From Corbicula japonica (taxonomy: Eukaryota; Mollusca; Bivalvia; Venerida; Cyrenidae), in contig JAZAYU010000009.1 in assembly GCA_038501625.1 (NCBI GenBank), forward strand, positions 9,104,396 to 9,168,395: a stretch of DNA of 64,000 nt, written 5' to 3'. The notes beneath the pieces are model-generated. The model saw nothing but the letters and a program-made list of their open reading frames with translations. It made no database searches and was not told the DNA's origin. The translations under genes were made by a program, and so were the position numbers. Shown here piece by piece: positions 23,890-37,319 of this stretch (position 1 is its first letter; each line of letters opens with the position of its first letter).

Positions 23890-25780
23890 ACATTGAGCAA
23901 CGATCTATATAGGTCTTTGCATCGAGTCACAAAAATGTCAATCATAAGAAAATGCATAAAGAAATTAAAATCGTCATTAAAAAGTCTCATCTATATGCAA
24001 GCCTATAGATCTAAAACAAAAACCACATATATATGAAGATAATTTAAGTAAATGTTACTTAATTATTTGTAAAAGTTAAATGCTTTCTATATTTACAATT
24101 AAGAAGTTAAAATGTAAATTTTATCCAAAATTTATATCGTAAAATGCAATCGGAAAATGGAAATTGTTAAGTTTAGGGCATATTTCTAAACACATTTGAA
24201 AAATAAGTACGTAATGATGTACCCAACTGGAATTAAAGTTAGAACAAATAAAAACTATCGCATCGTAATCTCTTCAACATGTATCGAGATTACATGGTAA
24301 GATTTTTTTTTCAGTAAAACATAATAATTCAATGAACTGTTATTCTTTAATTATTTTGACAAACAAGAGCGCAACAGTAATAGAACGAATTCGGGATTTT
24401 ATTAACTGATCGATAAAATGCATCATTAATTTTATTGTACCCCGTCCCAATAAATGACGCGTTGTAAAAACAGTTATGACAGATCAATAATTAACATGTT
24501 TTATGGCTTATTTCCTGTACCGTGTTTAAACAAGGAAATTGGTTCCTATAAACAATGAACCTAGCAAATGCATCGATTCAATGAATTTAAAAGTGTGCCG
24601 ATTTGTTTTTTCGGTGTATATAGAAATTGAGAAAAGGCAAAGATCTATATATTACATCTCTATATTTATCTATATTTGGAAAAGGCTACACATTCTGCCG
24701 CTTTTTATTATGACTGGATTTGTATTTGAATTTGAATTCTTTAATGTATTAAGTTTACAAACCGTTTCACCAATTGTACACATATAAAAATTGCTTTCCA
24801 ACAAAATAAATTTATTCATTAGTGCAATAATAAGGATGTAATGGAACAGGCAGAAGTAATATATCGCGGGCTTAGGATTTTAAAATAAATAAAATAATCG
24901 GACGTCTATGTGCCCAAAACCAAATTATAGAACTCGGAACTAAGTTATACAGAACTGATGAAAACGAAAACATTGTTGAACGTATATTAATATGGTCTAC
25001 CTCAAGCCTGTGTATAACTTTTGCGATATAGGAAAACTGATATTATACACTCAATTATCTTAATTATAAAGTATTGAATACCACTTTTGTTGTTATGTAT
25101 AAAACTCTCAGAGATATATACATAATCAAGATTATTTATTGCTTATTTATTTCTTCACGTTACCTGCGTGCTTATTTTTTTCTCAAATGTTAAACTTTAA
25201 CATTTTTGATAAATTTTGTAATTTTGAAAATATTGCTTTTACTTTCGCATTTCATTAATCTATTAAATTTATCAATTGTTGGCTAAAAATTTCTTCATAT
25301 ATATTCGTTTAAAATATTCGAGTCATATTAACAAAAAGTGGTATTCGTTTTCTATCATCTTACATTTATAGCATTTACAGATTCTGTTTTTCCTTGTACC
25401 GTCAAGTTTCAATATTTAAGATACAACTTTTATGAAACGAACTGAATGCTTAATGATGAAACAATTTTGTGCTATTTTATTGGTTTTCCCCACCGGCGCA
25501 AATGACATATTTTATTGACCATAGACTTCGTTAATATCCGATAATCTGACGACTGATGAGAAAGGCAGATAATTGACAATACCATAGTCAACGCCGTACA
25601 CTCTCCCTTTATGAGATGATGAGCAAAGTGCCATTGTTCCCCGTACTTTAAAAATTAATGTGTCTGTAATCGTTGATGCCCAAATGCTGAATGATCATTA
25701 ATATTCAAATAATACACAAGACAATTCGTGCGTTAAAATACGTAATTCCGTTTGGGCCATCGCGAATGTGTAATATTATC
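23890..25780. other. AT-rich intergenic, nothing recognised
   Basis: No frame, repeat ends or RNA gene seen. Confidence 0.4.
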
Positions 25781-25990
25781 TGAAACGAGAAAGCATGAAA
25801 ACTCGAAAACACGATGACGAAGATGCTAATACACAATGACGAAAACGCGAAAAAGTACCATTACGAAAAAGCCATAACACGAAGTCACGAAAGTACGATG
25901 ACGAAAACGCGAGGATACGATGTCGAAAACGCGTAATTATTTCGGAATATCATCATCGTGTTTTCGCATTTTCGTGTTTCTTCATCGCAG
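25781..25990. repeat. Cryptically repetitive CGATGACGAAAACGCG region
   Basis: Irregular repeats of acgatgacgaaaacgcga and variants (cgaaaacacgatgacga, cacgaagtcacgaaagta). The last 60 bases carry the same text inverted (tcatcgtgttttcgcatttt), so it can fold. Locally enriched in CpG relative to its surroundings. Confidence 0.75.
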
Positions 25991-26070
25991 TCAAGTTCGT
26001 GATGTCCCGTTTCAGAATATTTTCTTCCCATGAGAAAATGGCGATGGCCCTGACGGAATTCCGTTTTTTT

Positions 26071-26443
26071 ATGCCCCCGAAGGGAGGCATATAGTAATCG
26101 GATCGTCCGTCCGTCCTTCCGTCCGTCCGTCTGTCCGTCCGTCCGTCCGTCCGAAATAATCTTGTCCTCGCTTCTTCTCCAAAACCGCTTGAGGGATTTT
26201 CTTTGAAACTTCACAGGAGTGTTTGTCACTAAGCCTAGTTGTGCATATCTTCAGGAATTTCTGCTCGGATTATTTTTGGCTGAGTTATGGCCCTTTTTAG
26301 CCAAATCTTGTCCTCGCTTCTTCTCTAAAACCGCTTGAGGGATTTCATTGAAACTTCACAGGAGTGTTTTTCACCAAGCCTAGTTGTGCATATCCTAAGG
26401 AATTTCTGATCGGATTATTTTTGGCGGAGTTACGGGCCTTTTT
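26071..26443 (-). repeat. Pearl/HINE-like end with two core units
   Basis: Starts with tttttatgcccccgaaggga (hairpin end, inverted), then a (CCGT)n microsatellite at 26104-26153. Two units of about 127 bp follow, each with cttgtcctcgcttcttctc and ttcacaggagtg. It runs into the telomere-like tract. Confidence 0.75.
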
Positions 26444-26481
26444 ACCTAACCCTAACCCTAATCCCTAACCCTAACCCTAAG
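26444..26481. repeat. Interstitial telomeric repeat (CCCTAA)n
   Basis: About six TTAGGG-type hexamers in C-rich orientation with one interruption (aatccctaa). TTAGGG is the canonical telomere repeat in bivalves. It sits inside or at the breakpoint of a pearl-like element and is followed by unrelated repeat sequence. Confidence 0.93.
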
Positions 26482-27178
26482 GTAAATTTTGTCAATGCAA
26501 TAGAGGTTACATTTTTTGTCCGATTGTCATGAAATTTGGTATGAATATTGATATTGATGATTTATACACAAATTATTAAAATCATGTTGTTATATTGACC
26601 AGGGGCCCCGCCCTGGGGATTTTTTTTTCTTTTAAATTCTGTTTTTAACCTTTGATGTTCTTCAGTTATTAACCAGATTTTGACACAACCTGTATACCAT
26701 CTTAAAATTCAATCTTTCCTCAACAATTCATTCACTGGTTGTTCAGGGATAAATTTGAAACAAAAATTTTAGTAGCAGGGTGAAAATTTCAAGTGTCAAA
26801 ATCCAATATTTCTATCTGTCTTCAGCTATATTTAGGTATGATGTTTACCAGTATTTTTGGTACAGTTGCTGGACAATGACCTGATGAACTTTGCTGCTTA
26901 GATCTGTGTTATGCAATATTAAGAACTTTGCTCTGGAAGATTTTATAGGGTAAATTTTGTCATTTTATGGATAGTGACAAATAAACTTTCTTCCTTTATA
27001 GCACTTTGAAAATCAGGCTTTTCTGAATATGTTATTCACTGTTTTTTAAGTAAAACAACAACAAGAACAACAACAACAAATTGGTAGCACATTCTCAAAA
27101 TGTTAAGACTAAATTTAAGAGAGCCTTAGATGTATACAATGTATGTACACAAACTGGCAAGTTAAGGCCACCCTTTTT
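26482..27178. other. Repeat-like sequence of unknown family
   Basis: Starts with a degenerate core unit (ttacattttttgtccgattg, tcatgaaatttgg) related to the following 145-bp units. The rest is AT-rich with an (AAC)n stretch at 27053-27080. Confidence 0.4.
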
Positions 27179-30009
27179 AGCTCACCTGAGCTGGCTCAGG
27201 GTGAGCTATTAGGATCGATGAATGTCTGTCGTCCGTCCACACTTAGTTCGTTAACACTATAACGGTCACATTTTTGCTCCGATTGTCATGAAACTTGGTC
27301 AGGATGTTTGTCCCAATGATTTCTCGGTCAAGTTCAAATATGGGTCATCTGGGTCCAAAAACTAGGTCACTGTTACTAAAAATAGAATTTTCTTGTTAAC
27401 CTCTAGTGGTCACATTTTTCTCTGATTGTCATGAACTTGGTCAGGATGTTTGTCGCAATGATTTCTCGGACAAGTTCGAATATGGGTCATCTGGGTCCAA
27501 AAACTAGGTCACTGTTACTAAAAATAGAATTTTCTTGTTAACACTCTAGTGGTCACATTTTTGCTCCGATTGTCATGAAACTTGGTCAGGATGTTTGTCC
27601 CAATGATTTCTCGGACGAGTTCGAATATGGGTCATCCGGGTCCAATAACTAGGTCACTGTTACTTAAAATAGAATTTTCTTGTTAACATTCTAGTGGTCA
27701 CATTTTTGCTCCGATTGTCATGGAACTTGGTCAGGATGTTTGTCCCAATGATTTCTTGGACGAGTTTGAATATGGGTCATCTGGGTCCAAAAACTAGGTC
27801 ACTGTTACTAAAAATAGAATTTTCTTGTTAACACTCTAGCGGTCACATTTTTGCTCCGATTGTCATGAAACTTGGTCAGGATGTTTGTCCCAATGATTTC
27901 TCGGACGAGTTTCAATATGGGTCATCTGGGTCCAAAAACTAGGTCACTGTTACTAAACATAGAATTTTCTTTTTTACACTCTAGTGGTCACATTTTTGCT
28001 CCGATTGTCATGAAACTTGGTCAGGATGTTTGTCCCAATGATTTCCCAGACGAGTTTGAATATGGGTCATCTGGGTCCAAAAACTAGGTCACTGTTACTA
28101 AAAATAGAATTTTCTTGTTAACACTCTAGCAGTCACATTTTTGCTCTGATTGTCATGAAACTTGGTCAGGATGTTTGTCCCAATGATTTCTCAGACGAGT
28201 TCGAATATGGGTCATCTGGGTCCAAAAACTAAGTCACTGTTACTAAAAATAGAATTTTCTTGTTTACATTCTAGAGGTCACATTTTTTTTCCGATTGTCA
28301 TGAAACTTGGTCAGGATGTTTGTCCCAATGATTTCTAGGACGAGTTTCAATATGGGTCATCTGGGTCCAAAAACTAGGTCACTGTTACTAAAAATAGAAT
28401 TTACTTGTTAAAACTCTAGCGGTCACATTTTTGCTCCGATTGTCATGAAACTTGGTCAGGATGTTTGTCCCAATAATTTCTCGGAGGAGTTCGAATATGG
28501 GTCATCTGGGTCCAAAAACTAGGTCACTGTTACTAAAAATAGAATTTTCTTGTTTACACCCTAGCGGTCACATTTTTGCTCCGATTGTCATGAAACTTGG
28601 TCAGGATGTTTGTCCCAATGATTTCTCGGACGAGTTTGAATATGGGTCATCTGGGCCCAAAAACTAGGTCACTGTTACTAAAAATAAAATTTTCTTCTTA
28701 ACACTCTAGCGGTCACATTTTTGCTCCGATTGTCATGAAACTTGGTCAGGATGTTTGTCCCAATGATTTCTCGGACGAATTCGAATACGGGTCATCTATG
28801 GTCAAAAAACTAGGTCACTGTTACTAAAAAAAGAATTTTCTTGTTAACACTCTATGGGTCACATTTTTGCTCCGATTGTCATGAAACTTGGTCAGGATGT
28901 TTGTCCCAACAATTTCTCAGACGAGTTCGAATATTAGTCATCTGGGTCCAAAAACAAGGTCACTGTTACTGGAAATAGAATTTTCTTGTTAACACTCTAG
29001 CGGTCACATTTTTGCTCCAATTGTCATGAAACTTGGTCAGGATGTTTGTCCCAATGATTTCTAGGACGAGTTTCAATATGGGTCATCTGGGTCCTAAAAC
29101 TAGGTCACTGTTACTAAAAATAGAATTTTCTTGTTAACACTCTAGCGGTCACATTTTTGTTCTGATTGTCATGAAACTTGGTCAGGATGTTTGTCCCAAT
29201 GATTTCTCAGATGAGTTTGAATATGGGTCATCTGGGTCCAAAAACTAGGTCACTGTTACTAAAAATAGAATTTTCTTGTTAACACTCTAGAGGTCACATT
29301 TTTGCTCCGATGGTCATGAAACTTGGTCAGGATGTTTGTCCTAATGATTTCTCGGACTAGTTTGAATATGGGTCATCTGGGTCCAAAAACTAGGTCACTG
29401 TTACTAAAAATAGAATTTTCTTGTTAACACTATAGTGGTCACATTTTTACTCTGATTGTCAGATTCTAAAGAAACTTGGTCAGGACATATGTCCCAGTTA
29501 TTAATTGGACCAGTTTGAATATGGGTCGCCTGGGGTCAAAAACTAGGTCACTGTTACTAAAAATAGAAAAATCTTGTCCAGGCTGTAAATTTGTTATTTC
29601 TCATTGGATTTTAAAATAACTTGGCTGAAATGTTTACCATGACAAGGTGTAGTTTCGCGTACAATACTCATGCCTGTTGGTCCAAGGTCAAGGTCACTGT
29701 TACTAAAAATAAAATTTTCTTGTCTGGGCTTTTAATTCCTAATGAATGGAGTGATTTCAAAATAACTTTACATAAATGTTCACCATGACAAGGGGATGTG
29801 TTGCTTACAATACCCATGCCGGTAGGTCAAAGGTCAAGGTCACTGTTACTAAAAATAGCATTTTCTTTTCCAAGCTGTAGATTTGTTGTTTCTTATTGGA
29901 TTTTAAAATAACTTGGTTTAAAGGTTCACCATTTTGAGACGTAGGGTCTCGTACAACACAACTTTGTTGTACTCAGGTGAGTGATAAAGGGCCATCATGG
30001 CCCTCTTGT
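27179..30009. mobile_element. 2.8-kb tandem-core element, 16 units at 145 bp
   Basis: Left end ttagctcacctgagctggct and right end tactcaggtgagtgataaag are partly inverted (gctcacctgag / ctcaggtgag). ggtcactgttact (one copy aagtcactgttact) recurs at 27365, 27507, 27652, 27797, 27942, 28087, 28232, 28377, 28522, 28667, 28813, 28958, 29103, 29248, 29393 and 29548, so most spacings are exactly 145. A final section (29575-29950) has about three units of a different 120-140-bp type (ttttaaaataacttggct). No protein of its own; frames that cross it are repeat translations. Confidence 0.9.
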
Positions 30010-30819
30010 TCATATTGTCCACATCATATGTAGTAAGGTCCATTACTCTAATAATCATTTTCCAGGATAATCTCCCCAATAATCTTAGAATTTTCTAAAA
30101 AAATGTAATATTTAACTTTATTTAACTATATATTGACTACAGACTTGAAACATATGCTCCTTTCATCTTTCACATTATATGCATGCAGTATGCTTTGTCT
30201 TCCACAAGCATATTTTTCATTACTTATGTTTATTTATTACATATGTATACCTATTCAATTTCAAAGCTGCATTTCGGGGGCATATGTCAATATTAAGTGA
30301 CAGCTCTTGTTTTCCACATAATTCGCTTCGCTTAACCGGCGGAAAATGCATTTTTGGGTGGCGTTTAAAAACGCCGCCCAGTGTTTCACATGTGAATTTT
30401 GGTCACATAATCAAAATGGTACCTGGGTCTCTATCTACTTATATAGTCGAACGCGGTTACCAAAAGTGAAATTCGATCATTTTACCTCCAGAGAGTTCAC
30501 TTCAAGTTTATGAGACGGTAGACAGCGCTGCGCGATTGTTATTAGGTAAACAGGTTATCTCGCAGCAGTGTATGTGTTTACAAATAGCAATACACTGATC
30601 AGCTTTCAACAGAGGGCTTTGCTTGTAATTAGTACTGATAAGCCAAGATAGGAACAATAATAAATATAACTTATTCAAGGGATATTCGGACATTTACCAT
30701 TGATAATTGCAAGAATTATAATGGGGTGATGATAGCTTATCTTAAACTTGGTGTGTGGCATTTCATTCATGCAGAATTTTGAAGGAATATTTGATTAAAC
30801 ATTAAGCATGGATATTAAT

Positions 30820-31190
30820 GAAATATGGCTTTAAAGTGTAAACTTCAGGCGAATTTTTAAAGCGTTTAAAATTAATTAGATTTGATGCAGTGCTCTGCCT
30901 AATTTTTATAAAATTGCTTTATAGTCATATTATTCGAAAAGAACAAAAAAAAAAAAAAATCATCCATTAACCACGATGCAACTTTTTTGCACACGGTACG
31001 TTTTCAAACAAGTTTTAGTTTCCAAAAAGCTAGTCGGTAATTAGCATGACATTCTAACAAAAAAGACGGCTTTGAAGTGTAACTTTAGACGAAACTTCAA
31101 AGCGTTTGAAGCATTTCAATTTAATTAGACATGATGCAGTGCTCTGACTTATTTTTTTAAATTGTTTTATAGTCATATTATTTTTATTTT
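30820..31190. repeat. Two diverged direct repeats, about 230 bp apart
   Basis: Both units share aagcgttt, gatgcagtgctctg and ttttatagtcatattatt (about 30858-30935 and 31098-31170). The fragment aaaagctagtcggt between them recurs at 38385 and inverted at 41240. Confidence 0.65.
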
Positions 31191-31264
31191 TGCATATCTT
31201 TTATTTCCTAATAATAAATAAATATTGTTTCAAATCATAGTGCAAATAGCAACTATATCATAGT

Positions 31265-31352
31265 TTCTCTTTTCCTCTCTACTTTTTGGCTGTGTGGGGA
31301 GGCTGTGTATGCTGGATGTGGTCATTCCTGATATGCATATTTCATTTTTTAA
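31265..31352 (+). repeat. Repeat C, tail fragment
   Basis: tgtgtggggaggctgtgt and cattcctgatatgcatattt match the tail of the better copy at 36990-37318. Confidence 0.7.
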
Positions 31353-33857
31353 AGTATTTTTATTTGTCCATGTGTGTTCACTTCTTTATTATCAATTTAA
31401 AGTTTCAAATCAAAGGTTGACTTATTATATATTTTTCCTGGCACAAAATGACTTCAGTCTTGGATATAAGCATCCGCCCGAAAATCCGTGGTAAAAAAAA
31501 CTTGATAAAGCAGAAGCCGGGCATGCAAACTTTTGCTCCGCCATCCGAAAGTTCCTTCATACTCCTCCTATAGGAAACTCCACACAATCTATAGATGATG
31601 TTACATGACAATCACTCTAAAACGCCACCCATCAGTACTTTCAGTGCTTTGATTTTGATATGAGTTTACTCTTATAAGCACCTTTTTTAAGTTTTCACCT
31701 CAGTTTACATTGTGCTCGATCATAATAACGCTGTGTTTGTTTGTTTGTTTTTTGTTATATAGAAAGACTGATCATGAACCTTTCAATCTTAAGTCTGTTG
31801 TAATTCGCCTTTCTCGTCTGCTATAAGGCGTGTGAATAGTTTGCGGACAAACCAGTTTATAGTTGGTGTCATCAAGTACTTTTGCGTGCCATTTCTGCCC
31901 TTGTTCAATCGTTTCTATGATCTAGAGTTGAATGTTGAATATTCGTCACATCGCAGCAAAATTATACTGGTAATTTTAGAAATCGCATTAAATTTCAATT
32001 ACGCGTGGTGTTTGATGTTACTATTTTGGGTAACATTTTCTCATATTAATGATTTAATATAACAAAAAAGGCTCCGCCACACCTAACGTTGAACTTTAAG
32101 CAAGTACTTACTATGAATGTAATTTGGAGTGGTTTACCATATTGCTTTAATCAATCAATCATCATGAACTGTGGAAGGCGTGCATTTATAGGTGAATCAA
32201 AGAATTTCGTACAATTTAGACAAACGAGTTCTAATTAAACTTGTATGCACCCTTCATCTGACGGCGGCATATTCGTGGGAATACTAAACAGATATCTGCA
32301 TCTGTAGACGACCAATATTTACACGACACAAATGACCTTGACTTTTCATCTATTTGACCAAACATTAATAGTCTTGACATATACCTCTATTCTTTGAAGG
32401 AGGCGGGTTTGAGCAAAATTGGGAGGGGGGGGGGATAAGATTACATTTAAAATTTTAAACGGCAATAAAATAATCAGCTTGTTTAGTTCTATTTTTTGGT
32501 TACCTTTTGTGTCTTAAAGATAGAACAAGTGGACACATGATTTGGGGATTTCTCGTGTTTGTGTAGTTCCTGTCAATGGAATTGAATAATAAATGGCCGT
32601 GTAGCTACATGCTGAAATTAGGGTAAACATGTAGTTTTAAAACCATAGGACTAAGACTTTATATAGTTCCAAGTATACAATTATAAACAAACAATATTAA
32701 TTAATAAACCATGGTTTCAACGAATATATAAGTAGGAAGAGTACTGGTTTCCCATCAGCAGCTATATTTTTATATCATAGACAGCACTATTTTTTGTTAC
32801 AAATTGTTTCTTTAAGGGGTGACAAAACTTACGTGTTAACATACTTAAATGTATATGTTTTAACATGACGTGTGAGAATAGGAAATAGGGAATGTTGAAT
32901 ACAGGGTCCTACTCGAGTTGTTTGATAATAAAATAATAATATAGAATACGTTTATACAGCAAACTATTTGATAAACATGTATTCCAATAATTGAGTAAAT
33001 ATGAAAAAAAAGCTTTTTACGTTATGAGCATAAAATGCAATACAATTATCGGATACATTTTTTGGGGAATATGAAGATAATCTTGCATTCTTTAACTGTC
33101 ATATGATTGAAATTTCTTATTAAAACATTTTAACGATATTGAATACGGACTAACCTTCAACCATTCCCAGATATTTGATATATTTGATATTACATTGTGA
33201 ATTATGATGGAATAATTGCAGATAGCAGAACACACTTCAACATTTATATAATAAATGTTACACATGGTTAAAAGCTTTGACATTTTAAAAGTTTTAAGAG
33301 TCTTTTGCATAAAAAGGGAACTTTAGTTTGAGTTTTCTAACACATTCTATTGTTATTAGCGAAAGGATAATCGGACCAAAACATCGCAGGTCGTCTGTTT
33401 AATGAGTGCAACGCCTTCTCGAAACGTTCAAGGTTAGAATGCACAACTACTAATTTTTAAAGTGGATACAGTGTTCCAAATTACAACTGTCTGATAAAAG
33501 AAAAATTTATAATAATTTGCAATCAAATGTATTTGTCTGTAGGATAAAGCGAATGCTTTTTACACGGCATTTTATAGGCTTCTCTTTGCGTTGGAACCAT
33601 GAACAGCAATCAAGTTCTGTCTTCTTTTATCCGTAGCTCTCTTCGTACTGATACCCTTATATGTTGACTGTTTCTTGAAAAATCTATGCATTATTATGTA
33701 ATGTCATTTTTGTTGAATGTCATTATTTGTATGTGTCTTTGCCATATGTTATACTGTAAATGGCCAAATGCATGATTCTTGCCGATTTGCCAATAAACTT
33801 GAAGTTGATGTTGCTATTCTAAAGTCTTCAAACCTCGCTCACGCGACATTCAGGATT
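31353..33857. other. AT-rich intergenic, nothing recognised
   Basis: A few short frames without similarity, a (GTTT)n stretch near 31735 and a G run near 32423. Confidence 0.35.
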
Positions 33858-33998
33858 CAAGATCATAAAACTGAGATTGGAGACCAATCTCAAATCTAAA
33901 GCATCTAATTGGCTGAATGTCGAATAGTCGCCATTTCAGCCAATCAGATGCTTGAAATGTGAGAATGGTCTCCTGATTTAGTTTTATGATCTTGGACC
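33855..33998. mobile_element. MITE-A, divergent subfamily copy
   Basis: The ends read caagatcataaaactgagat and gttttatgatcttgg rather than aaggttataaa. The inner arms and AGCCAATCAG are kept on the right side. The subfamily end recurs at 56740. Confidence 0.8.
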
Positions 33999-35991
33999 CC
34001 GGTGACACTACGGTTTTAAAAGAAATCTGATTCTATTCATGAGAAGGTACTATTTGTTTTGTCATACTTATGTAATTTGTACGATGATTCAGAATTGTAT
34101 GTTTCTTAACATGATTTATAACAATCGCATAATTTTGTATCACAATACAGGTGTGTCGTATTGCAAAACAAGAACAACAAATCAAACAAACAAACTAACA
34201 AAAAATATCCAGATATTTCTGTTATCCATTTCTCCACTTTATGTCTAGACAGTTATAATTGTGACAACACACTCATAAATAAGCTGCGACCTCCATAAGA
34301 CATCAAATAGCTTGCAATTATTTTCGTGTTCCGAGTTTGAGAGCATTTTAAGAATTAAAACTTTTTCAAATAAACCGCTAAAATTATTTTATATAAATTT
34401 ATTGGTATTACATGGAAATTATTTTTTGTCTTTGAAGCACAGTTAAACGACATGTGACAGAAGTTTGAGCATTACGCTATTCATGGTTTACTTCCACTTC
34501 TTACCCCCCGTTGTTATATAATTTCAAGCCGAAGTAGTCATGGAATTCAAGTTTTATAATTTACTTTTAATAATCTAGTGAGAGTATATTCTCAATTAGA
34601 AGACATTGGTTATTCATATTGATGTAAATCCGAGTGTTCTTTGTTAATTTGATTGATGTTCTATTAGTGATTCTATAATGAAAGAAACCCATACAATATG
34701 ACAAACTGTATTCGTAGGGAAAATTTGCCGAGAGCTGATTTAGTAATGGAGTACTCAAACGACGAACGCAGAATCCTGTCTTGCCAAGGATGAGATTCTC
34801 CTCCGACTCTTCTCCGACTATCCACATTTCACAGCAGCGGTCCTAGTTCTTGTAAAGACATACCTTGAAAACTTTTAAACAGTCTATGAACATAACAGTT
34901 CCAGAAATGATACATATATACTGAGCCACAATAAAAAAGTTACAAAACACTATTGCAATATCAGTATGCCGGTTAATGCAAATATCTGTAGGAATATGAT
35001 CACTTATATATTTATCTTGGAAATTGTCAGTATCTACCAGTATCTATCGGTTTTAAAAAATAAAAAAAGGTTGCAGCAAAATAAAAGTTGGATTTTGTTT
35101 TTTCTTTAATAATGATAATGGGAGGGGTAATTTGCTACAAGGAATAAAAAAAACAACAACAAAAAACCCCCCCAAAAAAACAGCATTTAAGTTCTTTGCA
35201 AGAGCGCACTCAATCTAGTGCGTTTTCCCGTCTCTAAATGCCATAAACTTCTAAATTTGATTGTCAACTAAACTGTTTGAGACTCTTAAATTAAGAATAA
35301 AACATAGCATCACTGAACAAGTTTTTAAAATAAAAAATGTTAAGTTTCATTTTGACCCAATATTTTAACATTTGTCTGAATTGAAATAAGAAAATAATTA
35401 TACGAATTAAAAATTACATTTGTCACGAAATGAAAAAACTTAAATTTTTATACAATAATTGCTAACTTTTAAAAACATAATTACGAGAAAACTAAGTATG
35501 CAAAATGGATAAAACTGTCTGTGGCAATTAATTACCACATTGATAATAGCTTTCCTAAGTGCTTTTCTCCACAACGGCGATAAAATTGTTTGAACTTGTC
35601 AAATGTTTCGATCTATTTTTTTTTCAGAGTAAAACATTCTATAGAATACAATAACCTGAAAAATATCCAATAGAAACCATAAAGAATTATCTTGAATATA
35701 TTAACAAATTCACATGCAATTTCAAGTTAAAGTTAAACATTATAAAAAGTAAATCAGTGTTATCCGTGGAATAAATGTTGCGAAGAGTTACATTATACCA
35801 CATCGCTCTAATATTTTATTTACTTACTATGATGTCTTTTGTATCATAGATAAAAGGCCTGTGTTTAAGTCCTCAGCTGTTCCAGCATTGGGTATAATTT
35901 TGACAATTGATCATTTAATGTTTTAGAAGTTATTATATGATTCATGCTTAAAATTCGTTCAACAAAAGATTCGAGGATAATAATGTGATAA

Positions 35992-36105
35992 AGATTATAA
36001 AACTGAGATTTGAAACCAGTCTCAAATCTCAAGCATCTGATTGGCTGAAATGGCTACCAGTCAGATTTGAGACTGGTTTCCATTCCCAGTTTTTAAAACT
36101 TGGGA
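35992..36105. mobile_element. MITE-A, right arm deleted internally
   Basis: Left arm complete (ctcaagcatctgattggctg). The right arm lacks about 35 bp, joining ggctaccag to tcagatttgagactgg. Confidence 0.78.
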
Positions 36106-36727
36106 CACGTTGTTGTTTTGAGTGATTTTGTCTGGAAAGCTTACGATTGTCGAATAAAACAATCGTGGAATGCTTACTCCATTGAAGCATAATTGCAAAC
36201 AGCACGTATATCCTAGTAGATATATATTCTGCCAAAGTATTTTTTTTTAATTTTATTAAAACGGGTTTCATAGACTTGAGATATGATTGTCTCAAATCAT
36301 AACCAGCCTCTAGAATTTTTCTCATAAACGCTCTACGAATAACTACTGTCGCATGGTGCGTTTCCCTTAATTATTTACCTAAATACTTACTAATATATTT
36401 GTTCTGGATGGTTCCATAATGTAGATTCGAGATCGTTTTTATTGATTTTTTAGTGGCTTGTGTGAAGAAGAGACACTTGTATAAGTGATGTCAGGAGGCT
36501 TGTAATTATTTATTGAATGGGATATCCGAGCTTAAAACATGTTCTGTTAACATAGGTTAGTACTGATATGCATATTTCACTTTTTTGGCTATGTTAATAT
36601 TAAAGCACAGTTTGAGTGGGGATTAAAAATTTAAAATGATTATTGTTAGACATTTATCTCAAATTTCTCGCATACCCAATTGGTATTTGTCAGCCATTTA
36701 AACAGTGCTAAAAAGTCGTTATTTATT

Positions 36728-36900
36728 ATGCCCCCACGAAGAGGGATGCATATACCCGACCCTGTCCCTATGTCCATCCGTACGTTTCGTGAGATGAACA
36801 CTTAATTTATTTTTAGTGAATTTCTTTCAAACTTGCATAGATGATCATACAGAATGTATAGATTGTCATAAAGAAAAGATTTTTTTTCTGCGACATTTTT
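36728..36900 (-). repeat. Pearl/HINE-like end fragment, inverted
   Basis: tatgcccccacgaagaggga hairpin end followed by a tccatccgtacg remnant of the microsatellite. The body resembles 60-269 reversed. Confidence 0.55.
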
Positions 36901-36989
36901 CAGACTAATGTTTGGTTCTTGCATAAGATCAACAGTGAACTATTACCGGATGATTATTAACATGTTGACAATGTAAACGAGAGTACAGG

Positions 36990-37318
36990 GTATAATATGT
37001 TTGTGTGCTTTTGCATGTAACGTTGTGATGTTGATGGGTGGGTGGGAGCAAGTTTACCAAGACATCTTGTGTTTGTTTGTTGATAAGAGAACCTGTTGGG
37101 CAAGTGTGAGGTTGGTGCACTCCGTGGCAAATTGTTTTACCACTGGCCGTTTCCAAGGCGGTAACCCATCGGGTTCTCATTTTGTTTATTGTTTGTGGTG
37201 TCTATTTTGAATTTGATCATTTTATAACCCATGTTCCTTTTCCCTCTCTACTTTTTAGCTGTGTGGGGAGGCTGTGTCTGCTGGATGTGTACATTCCTGA
37301 TAGCATATTTCATTTTTT
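36990..37318 (+). repeat. Repeat C, near full copy
   Basis: From gcttttgcatgtaacgttgt through gagaacctgttgggcaagtg, ccactggccgtttccaaggc and gcggtaacccatcgggttct to cattcctgatagcatatttc. Other copies: 44395, 46895, 48353, 50555 and 59325. Class unknown; there is no clear poly-A or TIR. Confidence 0.75.
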
Positions 37319-37319
37319 G

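Noticed and set aside
27872..28667. 71-codon frames starting MVRMFVP
   Set aside because: They recur because the 145-bp unit is repeated. They are translations of tandem repeat DNA, not genes.
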